Origin: DASRBN01 sp035294305
GTDB taxonomy: Bacteria; Chloroflexota; Ktedonobacteria; Ktedonobacterales; Ktedonobacteraceae
Assembly: GCA_035294305.1 (NCBI GenBank)
Contig: DATGLD010000038.1
Location: forward strand, 1 to 64,000
DNA: 64,000 nt
Reading direction: 5' to 3'
A program made the position numbers and the translations under genes. Position 1 is the first letter of the stretch, and every line of letters starts with the position of its first letter. Under the pieces are notes generated by a model that searched no databases, was not told the origin of the DNA, and saw only the letters and a list, made by a program, of their open reading frames with translations. Positions 44,785 to 53,664 of this stretch are shown piece after piece.

Positions 44785-46308
44785 TCATCCTTTCATTAGT
44801 TCTTCTGCTCTCCGCAGTACGAGTTCTGCCAGAGTGCGCGTGGCGAATCCGGTGGCGCCTCTCTCCTGGTAGGGCTTTTTCACATCGATAAAATCGGTTC
44901 CGGCGATATCCAGGTGCGCCCATTGCGCGTCATCCACGAACTGCTCCAGGATTTTGGCGGCCTTGCACGCGGATGCCGGTCTGCCCCCAGTCTGCCTGAC
45001 GTCGGCGATATCGCTGAGAATCTCTTCTTCGTAGTCGTCGTCGAGCGGCATGGGCCAGAATTTTTCACCGACGGCCCTTCCCGCGTCAATAATCTCGTTA
45101 CAGAGTTCCGAGTCGTTGCAGAATATGCCAGACATAGTCGTGCCGAGGGCAATGACAATCGCTCCGGTCAGCGTAGCAACATCAATGATGGGGGATAGTC
45201 CCTCTTTCACGGCATATGAAATGGCATCGGCCAGTACCAGCCTGCCCTCTGCGTCGGTATTTAGAATCTCGACCGTTTTTCCGTTCATGATACGAATGAT
45301 ATCGCCAGGCCGGTAAGCGGAGCCGCCGGGCATGTTCTCGGTGGTCGATACCAACGCGGTCACATTGATGGGCGGTTTCAGGGTGGCGATGATTTGCATG
45401 GCGGCGATGACTGCTGCTGCCCCCGCCATGTCGCCTTTCATCTCGTGCATGCGTTCGGCAGGTTTGATAGAGATGCCGCCCGAATCGAAAGTGATGCCCT
45501 TGCCGGCCAGGGCCATGCCCTTAGGGTTGCCAGGATCGCCCTTGTAGCGCAGGATAATGAATTTTGGCGGTTCCACGCTGCCTTGCGAGACCGCCAACAG
45601 GCCACCCATGCCGAGCTCTTGCATTTGTGGCCGGTCGAGTACCTGGTATTCCAGCCCGAATTGCCTGGCCATCGCCGTGGCGCGATTTGCCAGTTCGCCG
45701 GGAGTAAGCACATTGGGCGGCTCGTTGACGAGATCACGCGCGAAATTTGTGGCCTCGGCAAAGACCATGCCGCGATGCAACGCCGCTTTCAGCTTACTAT
45801 CGTTCGCGTCCGTGGTTAAGATCTGAATCTGGCTTACTTCGCGCCCGTTGCTGTTCTCTTTCGCGCGCAAATATTTCCTGAATGTATACAGCCCGGTCAA
45901 TGCCCCCTCGATTTCGGCCTGGACGAGTTGCTCACTCTCGTCCCAGTCCAGCGCCAGGACTATCGAATGGGCGCCGGTATTTTGCAGGTGGCGGGCGGCG
46001 GTCGCGCTGGCCCTGCGTAATCCCTGCGGGCTTATCTTGCTCTTTGCTCCCAGGCCTACGAGCAGGACGCGTTTCGCGGCCAATTTGCCCATGCTGTGAA
46101 TGGTCGTCAATTCTCCCAGCGCGCCCTTGAACTCTCCGGCGGCATACATTTCGGATATCAGGCCTCCCAGTATATGATCGACCCTGGTAGCCGTTTTCGA
46201 TAAAGCGATAGCGCTCTCTTGTCGCTCTTCTTTCTGGGCAGCGACACTGACGACGAGCGCGTCGCATGCGATATCTTGCACATTTGAAGCTAGTAAACGA
46301 ATATCCAT
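44785..46308 (-). CDS. pepA: Leucyl aminopeptidase (M17)
   Basis: The product (507 aa) is a hexameric metallo-aminopeptidase of family M17. The N-terminal domain is at about 1-160. The catalytic domain has GKGITFDSGGISIKP (metal ligands and catalytic Lys), MKGDMAGAAAV and the signature NTDAEGRLVLADA (metal-binding Asp and Glu, catalytic Arg). It removes N-terminal residues from peptides. The symbol follows family naming; PepA paralogues can also bind DNA, which is not testable here. The leader contains a GACCGGTC inverted repeat and a promoter candidate. Confidence 0.94.
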   Translation of the reverse strand: MDIRLLASNVQDIACDALVVSVAAQKEERQESAIALSKTATRVDHILGGLISEMYAAGEFKGALGELTTIHSMGKLAAKRVLLVGLGAKSKISPQGLRRASATAARHLQNTGAHSIVLALDWDESEQLVQAEIEGALTGLYTFRKYLRAKENSNGREVSQIQILTTDANDSKLKAALHRGMVFAEATNFARDLVNEPPNVLTPGELANRATAMARQFGLEYQVLDRPQMQELGMGGLLAVSQGSVEPPKFIILRYKGDPGNPKGMALAGKGITFDSGGISIKPAERMHEMKGDMAGAAAVIAAMQIIATLKPPINVTALVSTTENMPGGSAYRPGDIIRIMNGKTVEILNTDAEGRLVLADAISYAVKEGLSPIIDVATLTGAIVIALGTTMSGIFCNDSELCNEIIDAGRAVGEKFWPMPLDDDYEEEILSDIADVRQTGGRPASACKAAKILEQFVDDAQWAHLDIAGTDFIDVKKPYQERGATGFATRTLAELVLRRAEELMKG

Positions 46309-46353
46309 AGAGTAAAAATCTGCTTTCTAGGGAATCGATACTCCAAAAGAGAT

Positions 46354-46377
46354 AGACCGGTCGCTAAAGGACCGGTC
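46354..46377 (-). promoter_or_regulatory. Leader hairpin or operator of pepA
   Basis: Two copies of the palindrome GACCGGTC (46354-46361 and 46370-46377) lie 8 bp apart, between the promoter candidate and the pepA start. They can form a hairpin in RNA or a paired protein-binding site in DNA. Confidence 0.45.
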
Positions 46378-46392
46378 AGAGGAGATCGGCAA

Positions 46393-46421
46393 ATTGTAAC
46401 GTAATCATAGCAAATTCTAAA
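46393..46421 (-). promoter_or_regulatory. Candidate promoter of pepA
   Basis: Minus strand TTTAGA (46416-46421), 17-bp spacer, TACAAT (46393-46398), about 85 bp before the start codon. Confidence 0.45.
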
Positions 46422-46527
46422 GAAATCCGCCACTTTTAGTACGATTCCGCGGGAGAATTGACCAGTTGAGTCAATTGCGGGCAACGAGTCGACGCCTGGA
46501 GGGGCAGGTCTGGTACCTATGCGCCTC

Positions 46528-46556
46528 CAGGGGGCAGGACAGGCACGAGGCGCTGT
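46528..46556. repeat. GGGACAG...CTGTCC repeat, third copy
   Basis: CAGGACAGGCAC and GCGCTGTCCCTCC form an imperfect hairpin related to 18868-18897. Confidence 0.5.
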
Positions 46557-46631
46557 CCCTCCAGGGCACGTTCCTGTTCGCTCGACCGGCCAATCGCCCT
46601 AACGATTCCGAGCGGTTTTTAGATTTTATTT

Positions 46632-47057
46632 CTACCTTTGAGACAATAAGCGGTCTACCACTTCCAGTAGTTGGCGCGGCTTGAACGGTTTGGTCAGGTA
46701 TTCGTTGCAGCCCATGTGTATCGCGGCCTCGTTTTCGTCGTTGAGGGCGTAAGCGGTGACTGCGACAATAGGCACGTGGGCTAATGCCGGGCGTGCGCGG
46801 ATCAACTGCGCGGTACGGTAGCCGTCCAGTACTGGCATCGAGAGATCGGTGAGGATGAGATCGACGCGTTCGTGATCGAGGATATCCAGCGCTTCCTTGC
46901 CGTTCGAGGCGGAGATGCAGCGGTAGCCACGTGTGGATAAAACCCGCTCGATCAAAATGCGGTTAGAAACTTCGTTTTCGACGATCAGAATCGCCGCTTG
47001 CCATCCGTTGGGCATTGGCCCGGATGAATTTGTGCCTGAAGGTGTTGCTCTGTTCAT
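46632..47057 (-). CDS. Response regulator receiver protein
   Basis: The product (141 aa) is a stand-alone CheY-like domain after about 20 variable residues. The phosphoacceptor is Asp71 (ILTDLSMPVLDG), the Thr/Ala segment is VAVTAYA and the Lys lies in YLTKPFKPRQLL. The acidic pocket reads VENE rather than the common VDDE. It is encoded 38 bp downstream of a histidine kinase on the same strand, so it is the likely phosphate acceptor. No output domain is present. Confidence 0.9.
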   Translation of the reverse strand: MNRATPSGTNSSGPMPNGWQAAILIVENEVSNRILIERVLSTRGYRCISASNGKEALDILDHERVDLILTDLSMPVLDGYRTAQLIRARPALAHVPIVAVTAYALNDENEAAIHMGCNEYLTKPFKPRQLLEVVDRLLSQR

Positions 47058-47095
47058 ATGCTCTGGCCCTTTTGTTTACAGTGAAAATTACGCCC

Positions 47096-49636
47096 CTACG
47101 GTGATCTCCTCATTATGTTAGCAGGGGAGGGAGCGATGGGCAGTGAGAACGAGAATGTGGAGCCCTGTCCAACAGTACTCTCTACAGCGACTTCCCCGCC
47201 CTGTAACTCAATTAATTTACGCGCGATCGTCAGACCCAATCCCGTGCCTCCAAAGCGGCGTGTGGTGCTGCCATCGGCCTGGCGAAATGCTTCAAAAATA
47301 TAGTCCAGCGCTGCCGGTGAGATGCCGATGCCGGTATCATGCACCGAGACGCGCAGCATATCATAGCGCTCAAGCTGTGTGCAGCGAATGGTTACGCCGC
47401 CTTTTTCGGTGAACTTGAGGGCGTTTGAAACCATGTTAATTACTATCTGGCGCAAGCGATAACTATCCGCCAGTGCCAGCGGCAAGCCATCATCGGCCTC
47501 CAGCGTCAGATATAAGCCCTTATTATTTGCCATCGGCTTCAGTTGATTCACTACCTCGGCCAGATTTGACGCGAGCGTTAGCGGCTCGACCTTGACCTCC
47601 AGGCGGTCGGCTTCGATCTTGGAAAGATCAAGCATATCGTCTACCAGGTGAGAGAGGTCTTCGGCACGACGCACTATGAACTGGATGTGCTCCTCCTGCT
47701 CCGCCGTCAGCTCGCCGTCAACAAATCCCTCTAATATTAACGCGCCGTAGCTGATAATACTATGCAATGGGGTACGTAATTCGTGCGTGACGGTGGCAAG
47801 GAATTGAGATTTGAGGTTGTTCACACGCTCGAGGGCGGCGTTTTTGTCTTTGACCTCGACGAAAAGGAGCGTATTTTGGATAGCCATGGCTACCTGGATT
47901 GCGGCTGTGCTGAGGAGAAACGTGTCGCTGCCGGTGACCTCGCGGGGTGTGTTACCATACAGGATAATACTACCTATGGGCTGCTCCTGCAGCACAAGGG
48001 GCACAGCAATCACCGAACGATAGCCTGCCTCTAACGCCATACGCGCCCATGCCTCGCCCTGCTCTTGATAAATACGTACAATGTCCTCGGCGTAGGTGAT
48101 CTTCTGCTTCTGCATCGCCATGCGCGCCAGTATCATATCGAGATCACGCAGGGCCGGGCGCGGGATGCGAGGGCGGCGCAACCCGTATGGTTCTGGCTGG
48201 GAGGTAAGCTTGTGGGGGCGCATGGCGCGGCGTTTGTCGCTGGAAGAAGGAACAGGCCGCGGCGATGCTGACGGCATGGCGATCATCTTCGTGGTCGCAG
48301 CCATGGTGATATCACCATCCGGGTCGGTATGCACCGTCACGGCACCGTACTGCTGTGTGAGGTTGGTGAAAGGCATATGCCCATTTGAGTGGTTGTCCGA
48401 CCAGTGCGCCACTGCCCACGGAGAAAGCATCTCGCGCCCATAGAGGAGCAAGGAAACGTTGTTGGCCCGCATGATGGTACCCAGGCGCGATACAACCTCT
48501 CCAAGCAGGTGATCCAGGTTCAGCGTGGAGATCAGCACATCGCTCATCTTGAGTAAATCGCTCATCTGCTTCGTAATCACGCTGCTTTCGGTTTCCCGTG
48601 TTTGCAGTGACTCGGAAAGCAGATTAAATGAACGCGCCAGCATACCTAATTCATCGATGGTAGAGGCGGGAACCGCTGTCCTGCCATGATCCTCGACCAG
48701 AGCCGATACCCGCGCCTGGAGCCGGCGAATAGGGCGGATGAAAAATGTACGCGCTACGTACATGTATACCGCTACGCCCAGCGAAATGTAAAAGATGCCT
48801 GTCCCCAGCAGGATTTCGAGGGCTTTTTCGGGATGCTCACTGATGCTGTAGAGCGGTTCAACGTCTACTATATCCAATGAAGGCGAACCTTTGACCTGAT
48901 TGGTTAGTTGTACCTCAGCAGAAAGTGTGAGGTAATGCTGCCCCGCATCGATGATATTAACCGTATTGGGTTTGCACAGCTCCCCTTTTGATGCATCATT
49001 GTTCAGAGCAATACCATACAGGTTGGAGCCCAGGATGTCTTGCGATTGACAAAGCACGACGTTCCAGCCTGTAGAGCGGACAAGGTCACTGGCAAGATTG
49101 TCATCGATAGCCTGTATTCCTACCAATACCCCAATTTGTTCTCCACCTTTATCCTGAACGGGGACGGCATATTCAATAAACCAGCAATGTCCATCACTAG
49201 ATGGGCAGTTGCTGGCAGAAATTCGTTGTAAAGCTGATACGGACCTCCCTTTCGCCTGGAGTACTGCCATCGAGTCCGGAAGGGTGTTTTTGATAAAAGT
49301 TTCCTGCTGAACGTCAATGGAAGTACCTTTATCAGAGACAAAGGCGAGGTCTGAAAGAGGGTACCCGAATTTTAAAAAAGTAGACTCTAAATAGCTAACG
49401 GAGCTAGCAGAAGTGCTGGCATGCTCAGAAAGTGCTTTAGTGATTTCTGAGCTTCGTTTCTGGTAAGAGGCTTCAATTAAAGTGAGATGATTCCTGGCAT
49501 CATTATTTGCTGCGTGTTCATAGAATGTCTTCAGTAAAAACCAGGATGTGATGGCGAAAAGCGCCATACATAATAAAAGTGTGAGCGCAGCGCTTATAAT
49601 TAATTTTCCGCCCAGAGATCGGACAGTGAATCGCAT
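47096..49636 (-). CDS. Membrane sensor histidine kinase
   Basis: The product (846 aa) has a membrane span at about 10-32, an extracellular region of about 230 residues (probably a Cache/PDC fold), a second span and a HAMP segment near 285-340. A GAF-like domain, split by a low-complexity insert, lies around 360-590. The HisKA helix carries the phosphoacceptor in TVTHELRTPLHS, and HATPase_c has N box MVSNALKFT and G boxes DTGIGI and GGTGLGLTIARKL. The kinase senses an external signal, and the downstream receiver protein is its likely partner. The start at 49636 has GGGAAAGG upstream; an ATG at 49771 would add 45 residues and is unlikely. Confidence 0.92.
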   Translation of the reverse strand: MRFTVRSLGGKLIISAALTLLLCMALFAITSWFLLKTFYEHAANNDARNHLTLIEASYQKRSSEITKALSEHASTSASSVSYLESTFLKFGYPLSDLAFVSDKGTSIDVQQETFIKNTLPDSMAVLQAKGRSVSALQRISASNCPSSDGHCWFIEYAVPVQDKGGEQIGVLVGIQAIDDNLASDLVRSTGWNVVLCQSQDILGSNLYGIALNNDASKGELCKPNTVNIIDAGQHYLTLSAEVQLTNQVKGSPSLDIVDVEPLYSISEHPEKALEILLGTGIFYISLGVAVYMYVARTFFIRPIRRLQARVSALVEDHGRTAVPASTIDELGMLARSFNLLSESLQTRETESSVITKQMSDLLKMSDVLISTLNLDHLLGEVVSRLGTIMRANNVSLLLYGREMLSPWAVAHWSDNHSNGHMPFTNLTQQYGAVTVHTDPDGDITMAATTKMIAMPSASPRPVPSSSDKRRAMRPHKLTSQPEPYGLRRPRIPRPALRDLDMILARMAMQKQKITYAEDIVRIYQEQGEAWARMALEAGYRSVIAVPLVLQEQPIGSIILYGNTPREVTGSDTFLLSTAAIQVAMAIQNTLLFVEVKDKNAALERVNNLKSQFLATVTHELRTPLHSIISYGALILEGFVDGELTAEQEEHIQFIVRRAEDLSHLVDDMLDLSKIEADRLEVKVEPLTLASNLAEVVNQLKPMANNKGLYLTLEADDGLPLALADSYRLRQIVINMVSNALKFTEKGGVTIRCTQLERYDMLRVSVHDTGIGISPAALDYIFEAFRQADGSTTRRFGGTGLGLTIARKLIELQGGEVAVESTVGQGSTFSFSLPIAPSPANIMRRSP

Positions 49637-49965
49637 TGGAACCTTTCCCATAATGTAAAAGTAAAGGGAGGACGGGGTGCCAGCTCGTCCTCCCCTTACC
49701 ACGCGTATGCTAGAAGAATACGCGAGACTCTGAGAGGTGCGCGTGCAAACCCCATGGGGAAAAGGTTGCACGAATATTCAAGTAAACGCTGCAAGCTTGC
49801 TCGTCGAGGTGGAAATGCTTGCTCACGTATACCCCGCCTTCCGTCTCAGGCCTATGTATTATAACGTATAATCACGCAAATTGTTATCATTTTGGTCATG
49901 AATTTTTTCCATCTCAAGAAAATTCGTCAACATTCAACCGGCGTTTCCTGCAATCCCCAGGAGGA

Positions 49966-49992
49966 CAGGGACGAATCGCTGTCCCTACGGAC
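49966..49992. repeat. GGGACAG...CTGTCC repeat, fourth copy
   Basis: CAGGGAC at 49968-49974 pairs with GTCCCTA at 49982-49988 around GAATCGCT, in the gap between the histidine kinase and the anti-sigma gene. Confidence 0.5.
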
Positions 49993-50006
49993 GTCCGAGG
50001 GCCAAT

Positions 50007-51899
50007 TTAAGGAATTTCAGTCCAGATAATAGGGCCACTTGCGCCCTCCTTATCCAGTTGCTGTAAAGCATTGTGCTGGGTGTCTACCAGGTAGATGCCC
50101 GGCTGCTCATCGCTCAGCGCTACGACGAGCTGGTGTGTTGAGTTGGCAGACCAGGTGAAGGCCGAGGCAGAACCGCGTAGTTTCAAGTACCGGGCCTGGT
50201 TGCCGGCCTGGAGATTGACGATGCCTATGCCGGTACCGGTGTTGTAGGCCAACTGCTGGCTATCGACCGACCAGGCAGGGGTAGGATTATCAGCGACGCT
50301 CTGGGCAATAAGTGAATCGAAGCCAGTTGCGACGTTGATGATATGCAGTACGCCAACGCCGGCGTTCAGCGCGTCCAGATAGTCGATATACCTACCATCG
50401 GGCGACCATTGAGGATCGCTGACCTGTTTCCCGCCGGTCAGTAGTATCATTCCAGAGCCGGGTGTGATGTCGATGCGCCACAGGCCTATGGCTCTCCCAG
50501 CAGTGGAAGTGACGACGAGCCAGCTTCCAACACCGCCGTGACCATTGCGGCTATAGATGGCCTGCGCGAAGTCGCCTGACAACAACAGGGCAGGCTGCGG
50601 TGATTCGCCCGCTCCTACCTGACGTTCCCAGAGGCTATGGATGTGACCTATCCCACCAACGCTCCAGGTGATGATGGGTGTATTGATGTCCGGTGACCAA
50701 TCCAGAGTGAGTACTGAATCGCTAGAATTGCTCCTGGCTGCCGCGTTGCCGGTTATGGTGAGTAATCCATGATTCTGTGTATTGTAGTCAAGAATGCTGG
50801 TGGTTCCCGCGTTGATTACTTCAAAGGCCAGGCGCACGCCATCGGGTGACCAGACGGGATGTACAGCGCTTCCTTTTACAGGAAAGGGCACCATCTGAAC
50901 GGTGCCGGTTTGCGTGGAGTAGATATAGAGATTTGTCTGACCGCTGCCGGTGGGGTCGGCGACAAATGCCAGCATGCTGTTGTCCACGGACCATGCCAGG
51001 CTGTTCAGGATGTTCATGCCGGTTGTCGTATCCCACATCGATGCAGGCGATACGCCGGCTTTGAATAATGGCAGGGGAATGATTGTATCCTGTTGCCCAT
51101 CGCTGCGTATAGCGTGAAGGCGGGCCTGTTGCAGATCAACATAGGCGAGCATGTCTCCGGCGGAGCGACCTGGCAATGGGGGACTGACGGTCCATCCTGT
51201 TGCGACGGTGACGTTAGCGGGAGTCAGGCGGTCAATCTGCGTGCTGCTGCTGTCGGCAAGCGCGCTCCATAGCGTTCCATTGCGCAGGAAGACGAAGCGC
51301 ATGCCGGCTGAGAGCGGGACGCCTGGCTGCTGGAACGCAGCTGGCGGAGTAATGGCGCCGTTACTGGTTGTAGATGGCTGCTGGAACCGGAGATTGTAGC
51401 CTAAGAAGCCACCGATGCCGGTTACGATGAGCAGGATAGCAGCGACAGCTATGGCCACCAGGCTCCACGTCCCTGGCCTGCGGGAGCGGCGCGCGGCTAG
51501 ATGCGCCTGTCCTGGAGACTGCCTGACAGCAGGACTGGGTATGGTGCTGCGCCCCCCGGGAAGAGCTACTAAATGTGGTCGACCTGTCACATTGCGGCGA
51601 ACATGGCTTGCTGGAAGGTTGGGAACGGTCCAATCTTCTTCGGGTGAGCTACCCCTGGCGTCGAAGGTGCCGGTAAGTTCGAGATATTCCTGGGAGGAGA
51701 AGATACGCTGGCGCAAGGCCGGGTCAGGGCTGACGCGTGGTAGATGTCTGAGTAAGGCATCATTGCGACGAAAGTCGGCAAAGATGGTGCTGCAATGCGC
51801 GCAGTGGCGCAAATGAGCGGTGACCTCAAGGCGTTCTTCCATGGCGAGCTGGTTGTCAAGGTAAGCGCTGAGCAGTTCCTCGACTTGCTCGCAATTCAT
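50007..51899 (-). CDS. Membrane anti-sigma factor with beta-propeller
   Basis: The product (630 aa) starts with a zinc-binding anti-sigma domain (His29, Cys33 and Cys36 in HLRHCAHC). A linker follows, then one membrane span (about 150-172, SLVAIAVAAILLIVTGIGG). The large exported C-terminal part has several WD40/TolB-like blades (SPDGVRLAFEVI, SPDGRYIDYLDA, SVDSQQLAYNTG). The gene overlaps the sigma factor gene by 4 bases, so the pair is a membrane-regulated ECF switch. The propeller is the likely sensor that frees the sigma factor; the signal is unknown. Confidence 0.88.
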   Translation of the reverse strand: MNCEQVEELLSAYLDNQLAMEERLEVTAHLRHCAHCSTIFADFRRNDALLRHLPRVSPDPALRQRIFSSQEYLELTGTFDARGSSPEEDWTVPNLPASHVRRNVTGRPHLVALPGGRSTIPSPAVRQSPGQAHLAARRSRRPGTWSLVAIAVAAILLIVTGIGGFLGYNLRFQQPSTTSNGAITPPAAFQQPGVPLSAGMRFVFLRNGTLWSALADSSSTQIDRLTPANVTVATGWTVSPPLPGRSAGDMLAYVDLQQARLHAIRSDGQQDTIIPLPLFKAGVSPASMWDTTTGMNILNSLAWSVDNSMLAFVADPTGSGQTNLYIYSTQTGTVQMVPFPVKGSAVHPVWSPDGVRLAFEVINAGTTSILDYNTQNHGLLTITGNAAARSNSSDSVLTLDWSPDINTPIITWSVGGIGHIHSLWERQVGAGESPQPALLLSGDFAQAIYSRNGHGGVGSWLVVTSTAGRAIGLWRIDITPGSGMILLTGGKQVSDPQWSPDGRYIDYLDALNAGVGVLHIINVATGFDSLIAQSVADNPTPAWSVDSQQLAYNTGTGIGIVNLQAGNQARYLKLRGSASAFTWSANSTHQLVVALSDEQPGIYLVDTQHNALQQLDKEGASGPIIWTEIP

Positions 51900-52432
51900 T
51901 TTGTGCCTCCTCCATGTTCCAACGCTTTGTAGTGTTCCCTAAAAGACTGTCTTGCTCTAGAAAGATACATTTTGACACCGCTCTCGGCAATGTTCAAGGC
52001 CCTGGCGATCTCGCTATAGGAAAAGCCTTCCTGGGTGTACAGCAGAAGTGCGGCCCGGTATTGCTGAGGCATGCGGCGAAGTGCCGCGCGTACTAATTCG
52101 GTTGTGCCATAAATTTCTTGTGGGTCTGCGCTCTCTACGTCCGCCGGTTCGTGATCAAGGTCTTGCCATGGCAACCAGGCAATCAATTTACGACGACGCA
52201 GCGCGTCATACGCCGTATTTGTTGCGATGCGATACAACCAGGCTGAGAGCTTGAGGTTCGCATCCATTTTTGGCAAAGCCCGGAACGCCTTGAGAAAAGT
52301 ATCCTGGGTCAGATCATCTGCTTGTTCGCGGTCCCCAACCAGGTGATACACATAGTTATAAATAGGTACCTTATATTCGTCGTAAATCTGGTCAAAGGAC
52401 CAGGAACTCTCCTTGGTTTCCACCCTGGCCAT
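51896..52432 (-). CDS. ECF RNA polymerase sigma factor
   Basis: The product (178 aa) has sigma region 2 (IYDEYKVPIYNYVYHLVGDREQADDLTQDTFLKAF, about 17-50, then LKLSAWLYRIATNTAYDALRRRK) and region 4 (LRRMPQQYRAALLLYTQEGFSYSEIARALNIAESGVKMYLSRAR, about 117-160). It has no region 3, as expected for the ECF class. It directs RNA polymerase to stress or envelope genes when its anti-sigma partner, overlapping at the 3' end, releases it. Autoregulation is common for such pairs, but no clear repeated promoter motif was recognised. Confidence 0.94.
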   Translation of the reverse strand: MARVETKESSWSFDQIYDEYKVPIYNYVYHLVGDREQADDLTQDTFLKAFRALPKMDANLKLSAWLYRIATNTAYDALRRRKLIAWLPWQDLDHEPADVESADPQEIYGTTELVRAALRRMPQQYRAALLLYTQEGFSYSEIARALNIAESGVKMYLSRARQSFREHYKALEHGGGTK

Positions 52433-52467
52433 GCGCTACAGTCCCTTCGATGGCTAGTGCTAATAAC

Positions 52468-52580
52468 TTGTCCGTTCCATGCAAGCCATAGCAGGCATCA
52501 TGCAGAGCCGCGCATAGTCGCTATGCGAGTTCCGGTGGGTGCGGAAGGGCTTTCACCCTTCTGTGTAGTGGAACGGACAA
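52468..52580. repeat. MITE-like hairpin element
   Basis: Terminal inverted repeats TTGTCCGTTCCA (52468-52479) and TGGAACGGACAA (52569-52580) enclose two smaller hairpins, CGCATAG-TCG-CTATGCG and GAAGGG-CTTTCA-CCCTTC. It lies between the sigma factor gene and the phage-like module; no gene fits in 52433-52720. Confidence 0.65.
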
Positions 52581-52720
52581 TCGACGCTTTCAGTAACATT
52601 AAGATGTTGTTAAAAGAGAACGGTATTTTCGCGCGATTTATTGTTTACAATGGTAGCATATTTGCCCGATTCCGCGAAATCAGTAACCCTACAGTTAGTA
52701 CTATTTGGGGGGATGGAGGG

Positions 52721-53026
52721 CTATTCGTCGTCCATGCTGTGCAGGAGCGCGTCCAGCAGGGCTTGCTCTCCTGGCGAGGGGCTGGCCTGCGCGTATTCCT
52801 GCCGGAGTTGTAGCAGGCGCAGCATCAGCGTGAAATGGCGACAGGCAGCCTGTTCGCGCTCGCCTGGCTTCATGTCTTCGGGGTTATTGTTGCTGAGCAG
52901 GGCAGTGATGCGGCCTTCAAGCACGTTCAACCATTCATTGACGCGTCTGAGGGCATCCTGTTGGCATTCCTGTTCGTTCTGGGGGATGGTGGACATTCTT
53001 TTTTGTAGTTCTCCTTTTTGAACCAT
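52721..53026 (-). CDS. Hypothetical protein of the phage-like module
   Basis: The product (101 aa) is mostly helical, charged and rich in Gln and Glu (RVNEWLNVLEGRITALL, MLRLLQLRQEYAQ). It has no signal or membrane segment. Its ATG overlaps the stop of the gene upstream (TAATG), so the two are translationally coupled. Position after a portal gene suggests a small morphogenesis or packaging accessory protein. No family recognised. Confidence 0.55.
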   Translation of the reverse strand: MVQKGELQKRMSTIPQNEQECQQDALRRVNEWLNVLEGRITALLSNNNPEDMKPGEREQAACRHFTLMLRLLQLRQEYAQASPSPGEQALLDALLHSMDDE

Positions 53027-53409
53027 TAGCGCAGGCGGCGTAGCAACACGCGCAGATGGCTGCCGCCGGGTACCATGCCGGCGGGCAGCACCTCGATGAT
53101 TTCATATTTGGGCGCGGCGGCGACGGCCGATTGCGAAGGCGTGGGAGTATCAGCGACGTAGACGGCGCCGGTGAAACTGATGCTTAGCGGTGTGACCATT
53201 TCCATATCGGCATTGTGCTGCGGCTGCTGGCCGCTGGCATCGTAGATTTGCGGGTCGATGATTTGCTCAGGGCGCATAATGACCTGGATGGCGCTGTAGG
53301 TGTAGCTGCCACCTGCCAGGTAGACTACGACGACGGTGCGCTGCCGTCCGCCCCAGGTTTTGGGTACGACATTCAAAATGTGCTGCGATTTACGCGCATC
53401 GAGCGGCAT
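53026..53409 (-). CDS. Hypothetical protein of the phage-like module
   Basis: The product (127 aa) is rich in beta-strand residues (RQRTVVVVYLAGGSYTYSAIQVIM, PLSISFTGAVYVAD). It has no recognisable domain, signal or membrane span. AAAGGAG lies at the right distance before the ATG. It may be a head-tail joining or minor capsid protein by position only. Confidence 0.55.
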   Translation of the reverse strand: MPLDARKSQHILNVVPKTWGGRQRTVVVVYLAGGSYTYSAIQVIMRPEQIIDPQIYDASGQQPQHNADMEMVTPLSISFTGAVYVADTPTPSQSAVAAAPKYEIIEVLPAGMVPGGSHLRVLLRRLR

Positions 53410-53412
53410 TGC

Positions 53413-53541
53413 TCAACTCCTTTCGCCATTTCTGAACTTGACGTAACTAAAAGGATGGTTGTTCCACGCCTGTTGAAGGATGTGGACTGCTATGCTCAGG
53501 AAGGCGAGTAAGTTGCCGGTGAGAGCTATGCTGCCGGGCAT
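53413..53541 (-). CDS. Possible 42-aa membrane peptide
   Basis: This short frame begins MPGSIALTGNLLAF, has one hydrophobic segment and ends just before the next gene, whose ribosome binding site it contains. No good Shine-Dalgarno of its own is seen. It could be a holin-like or other phage peptide, or not be translated. A 73-aa frame on the same strand (53447-53668) overlaps it and has an unlikely His/Ser/Arg-rich composition. Confidence 0.25.
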   Translation of the reverse strand: MPGSIALTGNLLAFLSIAVHILQQAWNNHPFSYVKFRNGERS

Positions 53542-53664
53542 GGTTGTGCCCACGATGCCGGGGATGGCTTAAGTCTGATAACAGAATGAGAGTCGAGGAA
53601 TCAAGCGACGAAGAGGAGGGATGGCTTCTCGCGGCGAATCTGCTCTGGGTTTTAGGGATGTAGG

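Larger units (their letters stand above)
46309..46631. other. Intergenic region upstream of pepA
   Basis: The 323-bp gap holds a leader hairpin (46354-46377), a promoter candidate (46393-46421) and a GGACAGGCAC...GCTGTCC repeat (46528-46556) behind the response regulator gene. No gene recognised. Confidence 0.5.
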
